A stretch of DNA of 64,000 nt from Eremomyces bilateralis CBS 781.70 (GCF_010015585.1 NW_022985073.1:200929-264928), one strand, 5' to 3'; counted from the stretch's first letter, positions 40,881-51,700 are shown. The notes: generated from the letters alone by a model not told the origin. Translations and numbers: made by a program.

Positions 40881-41935
40881 TCACCACCCTCTCACCGCCA
40901 GTCTCTCGGCCTCCGGCAATTTCTCGACATTGATTCCCACCATGGCCTCACCGATATCCATGCTCACTTCTGCGAGCAGCTTCGCGTCCCTGAAGTGGGT
41001 CACGGCCTGAACGATCGCCTTTGCCCTCTTCGCGGCGTCTCCCGACTTGAAAATGCCCGACCCAACAAACACGCCGTCACATCCCAATTGCATCATGAGA
41101 GCGGCATCTGCCGGGGTGGCCACGCCGCCTGCCGCAAAGTTGACCACCGGCAACCTCTTTAACTCGGCGGTCTTCTTCAGCAGCTCGAACGGCGCCCCGA
41201 TTTCCTTGGCGAATAACCGAAGTTCCTCGTCCGACATGCCCGCGGCCCGCGCGATCTCCGCGTTCACCGTCCGCATGTGCTTCACGGCCTCAACCACATC
41301 ACCGGTGCCGGCCTCGCCCTTGGTTCGGATCATGGCGGCGCCTTCGCTGATGCGTCGGAGAGCTTCTCCCAGATTTCGGCAACCGCACACGAAGGGGACG
41401 CGGTACGAGGCCTTTTCGACGTGGTGGATATGGTCGGCCGGGGTGAGGACTTCGGACTCGTCGATATAATCGACACCAATCGCTTCCAAGATCTGTAAAA
41501 AGGTTGTTAGCGCGTGGAATGGAGATATTCGTTGCGATCGCATTGTTTGATCCAGTTGTGAATTGCATACCTGGCATTCGACGAAATGACCAATCCGGGC
41601 CTTGGCCATGACCGGAATTGTAACCGTATCCATGATCTCCTTGATCATTTTCGGATCCGACATACGCGCAACTCCTCCCTGTACTCGGATGTCGGCTGGT
41701 ACTCTCTCCAGAGCCATAACGGCCGCTGCGCCCGCTTCCTCGGCGATTCGTGCCTAGACGATGGTTAGATTTGCTGGCGCATTGGCGAAACGGGTCAACA
41801 AACCTGCTCTGCATTCACCACGTCCATGATGACACCGCCCTTCAGCATCCGGGCCAAGCCTTCCTTCACCTTTTGACGGTTCGCCACGTCACCTTCGGCG
41901 GCGTACCCATTGGATGGGGGTAATTCAGAAGCCAT
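40881..41935 (-). CDS. pyroA: Pyridoxal 5'-phosphate synthase subunit PyroA (Snz1/Pdx1)
   Basis: Exons 41935-41804, 41753-41571 and 41492-40881 give 308 residues. Conserved pieces are [113 protein letters not shown] and [19 protein letters not shown]. The two active-site lysines are those of MAKARIGH and MIRTKGE in the family. The enzyme makes vitamin B6 from ribose 5-phosphate, glyceraldehyde 3-phosphate and ammonia supplied by the PdxT/Sno partner, which is not in the window. Introns are 41754-41803 and 41493-41570. A (GGAATTGA)x4 repeat sits in the leader. Confidence 0.96.
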
Positions 41936-41945
41936 GATTGAGGAT

Positions 41946-41977
41946 GGAATTGAGGAATTGAGGAATTGAGGAATTGA
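41946..41977 (+). repeat. (GGAATTGA)x4 microsatellite in pyroA leader
   Basis: Four perfect 8-bp units, 11 to 42 bp upstream of the pyroA ATG, most likely inside the 5' leader. Perfect copies suggest recent expansion. Confidence 0.85.
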
Positions 41978-42075
41978 GCACGTTTACGGATGGTCAATGT
42001 TATCGTGGATATCGAGCCCTCTACCAGAATGCTAGAATTGAGAAAACGCAGATACACCGTGACGAATACGAATTA

Positions 42076-42082
42076 TGAGTCA
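42076..42082. promoter_or_regulatory. Candidate CpcA/Gcn4 site upstream of pyroA
   Basis: TGAGTCA, the Gcn4 core, lies 141 bp before the ATG. In yeast the orthologue SNZ1 responds to Gcn4, which makes this site more credible than a chance match, though one site alone is weak evidence. Confidence 0.4.
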
Positions 42083-42803
42083 AAGAGATCAAGTTCTGAC
42101 CGAAAATCGGCATACCGTACGATAATAGGGCGGGAATCATGGGTGTTAGATCGACATGGATCAAAATTTTTGGTTGGCGGGGCTGACCGCCGCCGACAGG
42201 GTTCGCCACTTTCGTGGAGAGGGTCCAGCCCACCCATTCATTCGTGAATACGGAATTGGGAGGTTCTGGGGCTGCTGGACGGCTGGACCTGGTCGCTTTG
42301 CGAATGATAAGTTAATTACGGTATCTGCTGCAGTAAGGCAGTTACAGGTATAGAATATCAAACACTAGGCAAAAATAGACCGCTTCTTGCCGCAACTAGG
42401 CGGTTCGTATCGCCGTTGTGCTTCCCCGCCGTCCGAGCGGATTCTGCTGAAAGAGCATGAGGGATCCTTTCTGCCGGCCCACCGCTGCTGGATACCGAGT
42501 TGCAGTGGAGAATGGATTCCGCTCCTCTCCACTCCATACTGTAATCGCACTTTCCGCTCCTCTACTAATGACATCAGAGCTGTCAATAGGGCATTCTTCC
42601 TCACCAAAAGTGTTGACTTCCATTGAGCTTCGGTCAGAAGCCGTTTGGAAGCAGCGTACCTGTCACTGTCTGTCGTAGTGACCCTCTGGTACTTATTTTT
42701 CTTATACCACTCCTCCTTACCAGGCATCGCTTCTGCATCGTCCCTTGTTTCCCTCTCCGCCCCTGGTTTTGGTGAAGGTGTCTGTTCCACCAAGCTGCAC
42801 ATC

Positions 42804-43397
42804 ATGGCCTCCATCTTCTATGGGCGGCCCTTCGCAATTCGGATAGCTCGTGTGGCCTCATTGACGGCATCGGCCACACTTGTCTCCCCATTCTTTTTCC
42901 AACGGCCATTACGGGCGGATTCGCACGCTTCTCCTTTCAATACCCTCCTAGGCAGTCTTCCTCCCAAGGTAGAGCAACGCAGTGATGATGGGATACTCAA
43001 CCGAAAGGTGGTGGGCCAGATTGCGAGTGGTAGCATGCTTGGTAAGGCAAGGACCCAAGTAAAACAAATGAGATATTTACCTTGAAATAGGCGTCATAGG
43101 TGGTCTTGTTATCAGCATCCTTTCCAAACCATTGGCACTACTCTTGGGCCTGTTATTTCTGGGAGAACAGGTATGTTCGCCAAAACGTCCCTGTATGACC
43201 TTGAGACATCTAGCTGACTGGTATTCGAGGCATTGGAACATCATGGCATCAGACTCATTCCCTATGGCCGGATTCAAGGATTCCTCCAGCGGGTCGGTGT
43301 AAAATCAGTGTTTCACGAAAATCCGGCCTTTAAACTCTCCTTTAGTACGACTTTCTTACTAGCTTCCTTCGCAGAGTTCCGGGAACCCCAGTTATGA
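42804..43397 (+). CDS. FUN14-family mitochondrial membrane protein
   Basis: Exons 42804-43041, 43091-43170 and 43230-43397 give 161 residues. The N-terminus (SIFYGRPFAIRIARVASLTA) is basic and hydrophobic, compatible with mitochondrial targeting. The FUN14 core follows: GQIASGSMLGVIGGLVISIL, SKPLALLLGLLFLGEQ, IRLIPYGRIQGFLQ and NPAFKLSFSTTFLLASFAEF, with two or three hydrophobic segments. In animals FUNDC1 is a mitophagy receptor; most fungal members lack a studied role. Introns are 43042-43090 (GTAAGG...TAG) and 43171-43229 (GTATGT...CTGAC...GAG). It converges with orc2, leaving only 108 bp between stop codons. Confidence 0.85.
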
Positions 43398-43505
43398 TTA
43401 ACTCTCTGCCGTTGCGAACGTCAAACGGCTCGGTCTGTCAGAAACCTGTAATTGGCAAATGAAGCGGAACAATATCATTAGACGGGTTGCATAGACAAAG
43501 TTTCT

Positions 43506-44942
43506 TTACGTGGCGAATTCACCAACCAGCTCTTCTAGTAACGCTTCTAACTCCTCTTTCCTGAAGGGCACAATGAGCCTCTCTGATCCCGTCGCATCTC
43601 GCTTGCTCTCAATGATTTGATGATCGAAAAATTCCTTGAGCAATGTTCGATACTGATGCTCGTTTGTACAGATGAGCTCTTCAGCAGCCTTCTGGTACAG
43701 CAGCCGGAAATCAACCCCTTCATCCTCTCCTGCGGCTTTGCCACGCTTGTCACCATCCATGATGTCATCTTCATCCTCTTCAGCGCCTGCAATGGTATCT
43801 TCGAGATCGATCGAGGCTGCCAATTGCTCGGCAACGAGGAGGCGAAACAAACTCCTCGCATTGCCCGGAAGACTTCGAAGTACAAAAATGACACCGTCCT
43901 TCCCTCCCAGGCGTTTGCCCATGCGGCCTAATGCCCCGTTCACCATGTCGACGACATCCGTTTCAGCCTCGAATGAGGCAAAAGTTGTGGCATCATGGAA
44001 CACGAACCTGAACTGTTCTCGAAGCCGTTGATCCCAAAGTAAAGGAAACATAGGGGTGTCGCATGTTGCAACGAGAGAGAACCGAGGATGTGCCGCCAGC
44101 ATGCCAAAGAGGTTCTGCACTTTTGGGGAGCGTAAAGGTCGAGCATCGAATGAATTAATGATCAATGTGATGTATGGGAACGAGGCCTTGCCGTGGGATA
44201 ATTGCGTGCCCAGGGCTTCGAGTATGGCCGAAACGAGAGCTACCGGTTGCGTGGGCAGTTTGAGATTCGCAGGAAACAGAATGGTCGCAATCTGACCCAG
44301 AACATCATTGACATTGAGGTCCGGATCGTACCCATTCACCATAACAATCTTCGGGCTGGATCCACGGGAGCGCCAGAGCCTGGCTGCAAAATTCCGCGTC
44401 ACCTGTCGCTTCGACCCGAAGCCGTATAAACAGATGTTGTATCCCGACCGCAACTCCAAATCCCACTGGGCGAAGTTGCGTTTGTGTAACTCGAGAAGGA
44501 AGGTTTTCTCCTCGCCATGGGAATCGCTTTTCTGATCTCGCCGCCACGCTAAGAACTCCTCGTGGTTGAGCAGACGTTGGCTTGGGAAGGTGTTGTTGGA
44601 AGTGCTGGGGCCGGCGCCCTTCGTGTAGTGGAAGAAAAGCTCGTACGGTGGTAGATCTCTCGGAGGTGTGGCCATTCTCTTGTTTTTACTCCCTTTAGGG
44701 CGTCCCCGTCCTCTTTTAGGTGCCGATTTAGCTCCGCCATCATCATCAACTCCATCACTGGAATCGGAGGTATCGTCTGAAGCATGTGCATCCACGCCAT
44801 CGCCACCGGGTGCAACCTCCTGGAGAGCCGGTGTTTCAAGATTCGCAGCCTCAGCCGGATCAATAGAGTCTTGATTTTGAGCTCTATTACCCTCCGATGG
44901 ATGTGTGCTCGCTGCCATGCTTTCTCTTTTTCGTTTCGGCAT
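43506..44942 (-). CDS. orc2: Origin recognition complex subunit 2 (Orc2)
   Basis: A single exon of 478 residues. I start at MPKRKRES (44942); an upstream in-frame ATG at 44993 would add 17 non-conserved residues. The N-terminal third is acidic and disordered and contains the AT-hook-like RGRGRPKGSKNKR. The Orc2 core includes LPPYELFFHYTKG, LLNHEEFLAWR, LRSGYNICLYGFGSKRQV, IVMVNGYDPDLNVNDVL, YITLIINSFDARPLRS and PRFSLVATCDTPMFPLLWD. A C-terminal winged-helix part ends EELEALLEELVGEFAT. It is part of the six-subunit complex that marks replication origins. The AT-hook is notable because sequence reading of A/T-rich origins in fission yeast uses AT-hooks of another subunit, Orc4. It is divergent from aos1. 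Confidence 0.93.
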   Translation of the reverse strand: MPKRKRESMAASTHPSEGNRAQNQDSIDPAEAANLETPALQEVAPGGDGVDAHASDDTSDSSDGVDDDGGAKSAPKRGRGRPKGSKNKRMATPPRDLPPYELFFHYTKGAGPSTSNNTFPSQRLLNHEEFLAWRRDQKSDSHGEEKTFLLELHKRNFAQWDLELRSGYNICLYGFGSKRQVTRNFAARLWRSRGSSPKIVMVNGYDPDLNVNDVLGQIATILFPANLKLPTQPVALVSAILEALGTQLSHGKASFPYITLIINSFDARPLRSPKVQNLFGMLAAHPRFSLVATCDTPMFPLLWDQRLREQFRFVFHDATTFASFEAETDVVDMVNGALGRMGKRLGGKDGVIFVLRSLPGNARSLFRLLVAEQLAASIDLEDTIAGAEEDEDDIMDGDKRGKAAGEDEGVDFRLLYQKAAEELICTNEHQYRTLLKEFFDHQIIESKRDATGSERLIVPFRKEELEALLEELVGEFAT

Positions 44943-45420
44943 GGTGATCGAGGTGTGCACTGTATGAAACGGTAGTATGGCACCGATGCCCAATATGACC
45001 AGCTTACATGACGAGAAGACACACGATTCAGGGCTAGCCTGCCTGTGCCAGACTTGTGAGTTACCCCAATAAATATGAATCTGCAGAGTGTTGACTGTTG
45101 AATCGATGTCTCCTTACTCCCGTCTTTGGTCGACAGCACACACGTGACCTCATATCAGGCTAACCCCTTTGGGTCGCAAATTGATACCCAGACGATCACC
45201 ACGTCGATCATTGATGATCATAAAGGCCAGTTTAAAGTAAAGGAAGGTCTTAGAACGCGTGAAAACCGAAAAGGTGATAGGTTCATAAGATTCCTCATTC
45301 TGAGTTTCACTTGCTCACTCCAATAGCTCAGATTAAAGTCTTCTATTCCTCCAGCCGAGCAAACAACCCTCCATCTATCTTATTTGTACGTTGCGACAAG
45401 AGGAAGACGAGTGGCACGTC
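44943..45420. promoter_or_regulatory. Divergent promoter orc2 / aos1
   Basis: A 478-bp shared upstream region with one CACGTG at 45141-45146. No other clear element. Confidence 0.5.
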
Positions 45421-46797
45421 ATGGCATCCGATGTACAAGTCACGAATGGGGCAAGCAAAGACGCTTCAACAGATGGTAAAAACGAAGGAATATCCGAAGG
45501 CAAGTACACCTCATCTAAAGCAAGATCTTTACTAACCATGCCGAGTAGAGGAGATTGCTCTCTACGACCGTCAGATCCGATTATGGGGCATGAAAGCCCA
45601 AGAGAAGTGAGCTACGAAAATCCCAGTTCTTCCTATCCTGTCCTCTAGAGAGACTGACAGGTCATTCTGTCAATTAGGATTCGAACCGCGAATATCCTTC
45701 TCATCACGTGCCGGGCACTTGGGAATGAGATCGCGAAGAACCTAGTGCTCGCCGGAATAGGCTCGATTACGATACTGGATCATGAAGTCGTATCACCAGA
45801 TGATCTTGGTGCCCAATTTCTCATCACGGAGGCGGACATCGGCAAGCCGGTGAGTTTTTCATGCATCACGACACCGAAATCGAACCTCTGTCTAACGCAT
45901 CCCCCCAAGCGAGCCGAAGCTGTTCGCCCCCCCCTTCAAAAAATGAACCCCCGCGTTACCATCACCGCCGACACCTCTATCGCAGCGTTAAAAGACCCTT
46001 CCTTCTACGCCACCTTCACCCTCACCATCGCCACCGACCTCGACTACACGGCCCTCTGCACCATCAACGAAGCCGCCAACTTCAGCGCCCGGCCCTTCTA
46101 TGCCGCCTGCCTCCATGGCCTCTACGGCTTCGCCTTCGCTGACCTCATCACACACGACTACCAAATCGAGCGCCAAGTCCTCTCCACCACCACCCTCCTC
46201 GGCCCCGAAACCCCCTCCCGCACCCTCCTCTCTGTCACCCCGACCCCCTCCACCGGCCCCGGCGCCCCCCACCGCGAAGTCCTCACCAAACGCGAAGTCT
46301 ACTACCCCCTCCGCATCGCCAACTCCTCCCCCCTCCCCCCTACCATCACGCGCCTCGCACGCCGCAAAAAGCAAGTCCCCCCTCTCCTCACCTGCGCGCG
46401 CGCCCTCTTCGAGTTCCAAGCCGCCCACCTCGGTCGCTCCCCCTCGCACGCCGCGGCCGACCTCGCCGCCTTCACCCAGCTGGCGCGCGCCACCCACGAC
46501 ATGCTGAGCCTGCCGCGGGAGACGCTGACGGCGGAGTTCCTGAAGGGGTTCCTGGCGAGCCTGCACGCGGAGGTGGCGCCGGCGGCCGCGTGGGTGGGCG
46601 GGTTCGTGGCGCAGGATGTCATCAACGTGCTGGGGCGGCGGGAGCAGCCGTTGCAGAATTTCGGGGTGTTTGATGGGGAGAGCGGGGAGGCGAGGGTGTT
46701 TGCGTTGCAGCCGATTTTTGAGGCGGAGGGGATGGGGAATGGGATGGCGATGCGACAGGCGGGGGCGCAGGCGTCGACGGATCAAGCGCCTTTGTGA
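45421..46797 (+). CDS. aosA: SUMO-activating enzyme E1 subunit Aos1 (SAE1)
   Basis: Exons 45421-45499, 45549-45606, 45678-45849 and 45910-46797 give 398 residues. The core begins ISEEEIALYDRQIRLWGMKAQE, the diagnostic start of the family, and continues IAKNLVLAGIGSITILDHE and DDLGAQFLI. The C-terminal part has PAAAWVGGFVAQDVINVLG and ends beyond the usual NFGVFDG. Aos1 pairs with Uba2 to activate SUMO; the catalytic Cys is in Uba2. Intron 1 (45500-45548) needs a GC donor (GCAAGT) with a perfect TACTAAC; a GTAAAA donor at 45476 also keeps frame but drops the conserved GISE segment. Intron 3 (45850-45909) is 60 nt with no in-frame stop, so retention would go unnoticed in translation. Codon third positions shift from C to G about half-way through the last exon. 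Confidence 0.9.
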
Positions 46798-47611
46798 ATT
46801 GAATGGGAGGACAGGAGTTACGGTAGGATGAATTCAACTTGGTCACTGGACTTCGTGCCAGGAAATGGATACACAGGTCGTCTACCAAGACGCAGAGCGT
46901 GGGAGATCGCCCGAACAAGGCTCTACCGAACCATGATCAATTGCACAGCAAAGCACATCAGTGTATTTTGAAAGCTCCTATTGATCTGATATACAGCCGG
47001 TCCCATCTCCCATAGCAACGCTCGCGAATTCAATAGCAGTGAGAATCCATGCCCCCGCTTCCCGTGGAGCTCGCCATTCCCATAACCGCGTGGCATGCCG
47101 TTCCCATCCATCATGTACATGAACCGCATGTCTTCATTACCCATCGCGTGTCCGACCCTCAAGGGGGAAGTGACCGAAAATCCGTTGGAAGAACCGGTCG
47201 AGACGCGCCAAACGCAAGGAAAAGAAGAAAAGGAAAAACAAGGTATTTCAGGAATCCCTGTGTGGTCATCATCCCCCTTCGTCTCCTACCATTTTCCATT
47301 CCGCAACCTTCTCCGCCTCAAAGAGCAGGAATCGCTCAAGTCTCCCGGGACCGGGAGCACAACTTCAATTTAAACAAAGTCATCATTCCATCGTGACACA
47401 TAAACATTATGGGTCCGTCCTATCACCCTGCGCCCCAAGCATCCTTGTCTGGCATAGACGCCCGTTCGGTTCAATACCATTCAAAGCCACCCCCTCCCCT
47501 ATTTGCGCCAAAGGTCCCCGGATGAAAGAAGTGTGGGACAAGAAAGCGCGAGGTATTTTTGGTCGCACAGAAATCTCCAAAACAGGATCAAATCAAAGTA
47601 CGCTTCGCTCG

Positions 47612-48155
47612 GTTGTTCTGCCGGATCGAGCTGGCCGGCTAGTACGCATACAGCTTGTACACCGCAGTTATTTTCCCGGACGCGAGCCGGATTTCGAAAG
47701 GTGGTAGGTCGGATGAAGAAAACACGGTTGTTCTGGCGGACGTGTGGCCGCATGGAGTAGAGGAGCACAGTTATCGAGCTGGTATACGACCAGGTAGGAT
47801 TGATTCGTTCAAGGTGGTGGTACAAGTGCAGCTGATCTTCCGTTCTCTTTTTTTTGACTTTTTTGATTTTCTCTATTGTCGAACATCGCTAGTTGTTCTC
47901 CCGGGATTGCGCCGGTGGCGGTGGTGGTAGAGTGCAAGAGTCGGATCGAGTACGAAGATTGGTTCGGATAGTTGTTCTCCGGGAATGGTGCCGGTGGGTG
48001 GTAGTACAGATAGGTGAGACGCGTAGTTGGTCTGCCGGATACGCAGCCGGTCAAGGTTCGTTTCGTTCCGAACGAACCTTTTGTGTCATGGTGTTTCGTG
48101 ATGGGTGCAGAAAGAATATGCATGCGGTTCCGTTTGTTCTGGGATGGTCGGCGAT
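47612..48155 (+). repeat. Interspersed hairpin element, seven clear copies and one weak
   Basis: Copies begin near 47612, 47667, 47727, 47769, 47892, 47971, 48026 and (weak) 48132, all in the same orientation. Most read GTTGTTCT, one or two bases, then a pair of short complementary blocks around 7-10 bases. The paired blocks differ yet stay complementary: GCCGG/CCGGC in copy 1, CCGG/CCGG in copies 2, 5, 6 and 7, GCGG/CCGC in copy 3, and CTGGT/ACCAG in copy 4. Spacing between copies ranges from about 42 to 123 bp, so this is not a simple tandem array. The same blocks also fit CGG-N7/8-CCG sites of Zn2Cys6 factors. Confidence 0.7.
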
Positions 48156-48259
48156 GCTAGATAATGGATGCTGCCGGAATGATGAATGCTACGAAAAGAT
48201 GGAGAGGAAGAATAATGCATTGTGTCAGTGGCGTGAGAGGTACCGTACCGGAGTCATGA

Positions 48260-48380
48260 TCCAGGAGTTCGATTGCCGACACAAGAACTTCGTCCAGACC
48301 GTGACATACCGGTTCCCTCAATGTGAACATGCCAGCGCGCTCAGTCCAGGAGTTCAATTGCGGAAGCAAGAACTTCGTCC
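48260..48380 (+). repeat. Two copies of a 36-bp stem-forming repeat
   Basis: Copies at 48260-48296 and 48345-48380 read CCAGGAGTTC, a variable base, ATTGC, a variable base, GA, two variable bases, then CAAGAACTTCGTCC. AGTTC pairs with GAACT in each copy, leaving a loop where all differences between the copies fall. They sit directly after the hairpin series and have the same general design. Confidence 0.75.
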
Positions 48381-48720
48381 GAACAAGCACACAGCTGGTT
48401 CGCTTGATAAGACGAGATGATGAAATCCAAAAATGACCCGCCTTCCAACGCAAAATTCCGAGGATCTCACCGCGGTGAGTTCGACTCGTCGGCCGAAAAG
48501 GAAAACCAAACCAAGGAAGTCATCGAAGGACCTCGACCTGGTATCGGCCAACCGAAATTTGTGCGAGGGAGAGGAGTGAACGCCATCCGAGGATAGTCTC
48601 GACCAAGTCGTGAGGAGTCCAATGTCGTGAAAGGTGATGGTGATAAAGAAAGGTGCATCCAATTCGTGTCGCGTCGCATCAACTTCTCATTCGCTCCGCC
48701 GTCGCCTCCCCAGGCGCCCC

Positions 48721-51700
48721 CTACCGAAACGTCGCGCTCCTCCCCATCGGCGGCCGCCTCGCCGGACTCCCATTCTTGGTCACTGCGAACCCGGCGCCCG
48801 CGCGCGCTCCGATGCGCTCGAACCCCTGCATGAGGTCGACGCCCGGCGCGTCCTCGTCGTCCGAGCTGAGGAGGAGGAGGTCCGTCGCGGTGAGGGCGGG
48901 GGGAATGTTTTCCTTGTTGGAGTTGGTGGGTCGGGGGAGGTCGGTGGCGAGGGTGGGCTTGCCGGCTTTGGTGTTGCTGGTGTTGTTGAGGTTCATGGTG
49001 GCGGCAGTCTTCTTCACGGGCGACATTCCCGCGTTGGCGCTGTTGCCGTCGCCATTGTCCCGCTGCCGGTTCGCCGCCTGCTGCAGGTCCTTGAATGAGA
49101 ACCGCGACGACAGCGAGTGGCGCGACTTATGGCTGTTGTGCTGGAATTCTTGCGGGTTGATGAACGGCGGTGGAGCGAGCGGCTTGCTGGCGGTGGCCGA
49201 GCTGCTGGTCGCGGGCCGGTGTTGCTGTGTGGAACCATTACCGATGGCGCGTGTCCAGTCTTTGAGGCCGAGGATCTCAGCGAGGGGGGCTTGGCTGGTG
49301 AGGGCCGTGGGCTCGTCGGTGGATTGAGAGGGGAGCGCCGAGAGGGTTTTGCTGCGTTTCAGGCCAGGACGAGCGGGGGAGAGGCCAGATTTCGGGTGGG
49401 AAATCTGTTGATTCATAGACGCGATGGCCTGCGGGAGAAGAGGTGAGTAGGATTTGAAGGCAGTAAGAGGGTCTTCGTCTTTCAGTCGCTTGGCTTGGCG
49501 GTGGATTTCGAGGAACTGGCGCTTGGCAAGCGGGGAGAATTGACCGTCGATGAACTCCGAGTAGTCCACCTCATGAGCCTTGCGCTTGGTTCCAGCGAGA
49601 GACGACTCGGCTTTGTTGCTGGGTTTCGTCGGGCTTGGCTGGTGCTGGCGGTATGGATCGAAGTTCTTGAGTGAGATGTCGACATCAGGAATCGGGCAAT
49701 TGGCCCGATCGCGGATCGCCTTGGCCAAACCTCCGTTGGGCGTGTCGAAGACGGCCGAGTATTCGTGGTGCAGAGGATACGTGAGGCGGTTATCATCGAC
49801 CGGATAGCCATCTGGTGTGATCTTATCCCACAGCTCACACGGCGACAGTCCGGTCTTGTACTTTTGTATCTCCACGGGGCTCGATGTGTGCTTGACGCTT
49901 TCATTTTCAGCAACAGTTGCCAAAGGCGAGGCTTGGTGAAGCATCCCAGGTGACAGTTGGGGCGCCGGGGCGAAACCGAAAGGGATGTTGGCGAGCTGTT
50001 CGGCGGAGCGGGTGGGGCTCTGGAAGGGGCCGCTTAATTCGTCTAGAACCAGGCCCGCGTGGAACATATCCTGGACCATTTGTCGGTGGATCATCAAGCT
50101 GGTGTGAGGGGAAACCGAAGGAGGCGGGCCAGCAGGCCGCTTGAAGACAACGGGAGGGGTCATTGGTCCGTTCCGTTCCACGTCGGTGTGGGCGTTGCGT
50201 GCCGTCTTCCGCTTCTTGATTGCGGGGCCCTCTGGATGCGATGTAACATTCTCATTCGGTGGAAGGGGTGAGCTTGAGAACTCGTTCAATGAGGGCCATC
50301 GTGCGAATCTACTAACGGGAAGGGACTTGGATGGACTTTCGCCATCATAGCTTCCGCGTCGCATGCGCGCAATCTCCTCTTCGGCGCGCCCCTTTCGCTT
50401 GCTCATGTCTCCCAGGCTGCTGCCCGGATGGCGTTCATTGGGATTGAAACGACGAGCGGACGAGTCGATCGACGAGAAGTAGCCGCTGTCGAGCTTGCGC
50501 TTGCGAGAGGCATGGTGACCTCCCGATCGAGTCGCGGGCGGGAATTGTCCCGATGGCGGCGGTGGAGTTCCACGTCGTGATACTGGTCGCGACAGGGGCT
50601 GGGAGAATGAAACGCGTCGAACATGCGCGTGAACTGGCGGGGGAGGGGACGAGGTGATGGTCTCGATGGGAAGCTCGACGGGAGGAGAAGACCGAAGATG
50701 TTGGGGTCCGCGAGACGCGGTGCGTGCCATCGGTGGTACCTTTGCGTTGCCTCCGAGGTGACAGTTGTCCGGGTCCGACGCGAGAATGGTCGCGTCAGAC
50801 GACGGATCGTCATCCGTCGGAATTTTCGCCGAGTCCATGCGCGTGCTCGGTGGCAGAGCGGTCGAGTTCTTGCGTTGCCTTGGCGGAGCAACGGACTGGC
50901 CGGACGACGATGGACGGGTCGCATGACTGGAGGAAGGACGCACGATATCGTTCTGCGTGGCATTGATGAAACCAATGCTGGTGGAAGCGTCGGTGACGGA
51001 GGCAGTGCGTCGAATCGGTTTTCCCTGCAAGAATTGCTGCTCGTGGCCTGGGGTGATGACCCAATAATGACCTTTGCCCGGGTCGTCCTTGGGTCGATCG
51101 ACCTTCATAAAGGCTTTGCTCAAGCTCAGGTTGTGACGGATCGAATTCTGCCAACCACTCTCGGATGTGCGATAGAAGGAGAAGTTATCGGAGATCCACT
51201 TGTAGATCTGGGCGAGAGTGAGGCGTCGATGAGGTGAACGCAAGATCGCCATGCCAATCATGTTTGCGTAACTGAACGGTGGTTTCTTGCCGTCGTCCTC
51301 GACAGGAGGCATTGCACTGGGATCCGGCAAGGGAAGCGGTTCCCGCGATGCGGTGTTTTTCTGTTTCTTCGACGGTCGTTCACGAAGTGGAGCCGAGTCC
51401 GTCAGAGCGTGCTTGTTGTGGGTTTTCGGGGGAGGGTCCATGGCGCCGTCGAGTCCCATGAAGGAGTCCGATGTGAAGGAGCTCTGGATGTTCTCTTGAT
51501 CCAAGGTGGGATGAGACGGGAATGATCCGTACATGGGAGTTTGGAACGAGGCGGTGGGAGGGTACGAGAGATGGTGCGGAGGTTTCGCGAGTGAGTCGGT
51601 GGAGTGGTTGTTGTTCTGGCTGTGAGGTGGGAATTTGACCATGTTGATGGTGGATTGCGTGAGCTGCTTCAAGGGAGCGGGTTGCGCGGTGGTTGAGTTC

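Larger units (their letters stand above)
41936..42803. promoter_or_regulatory. Divergent promoter pyroA / FUN14 gene
   Basis: An 868-bp interval. It carries the leader repeat at 41946-41977 and a TGAGTCA at 42076-42082, 141 bp before the pyroA start. A 149-codon open frame on the minus strand near 42365-42814 has no recognisable features. Confidence 0.5.
46798..48720. other. Convergent gap with hairpin-forming repeats
   Basis: A 1.9-kb interval between the aos1 and forkhead 3' ends. It holds the repeat series at 47612-48155 and the paired repeat at 48260-48380. A 175-codon open frame at 47893-48420 runs through both repeat types and shows no domain, so I do not call it a gene. The interval may be a long 3' UTR or a non-coding transcript. 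Confidence 0.6.

Noticed and set aside
42365-42814. A 149-codon open frame on the minus strand upstream of the FUN14 gene.
   Set aside because: No domain, overlaps the start of the FUN14 gene and lies in the pyroA/FUN14 promoter.
45988-46785. A 265-codon minus-strand frame opposite aos1.
   Set aside because: It arises from the extreme codon bias of aos1 and encodes only Arg, Gly and Glu runs.
47893-48420. A 175-codon open frame through the hairpin repeats.
   Set aside because: Its frame has no relation to the repeat units, composition is unusual and no domain is seen.
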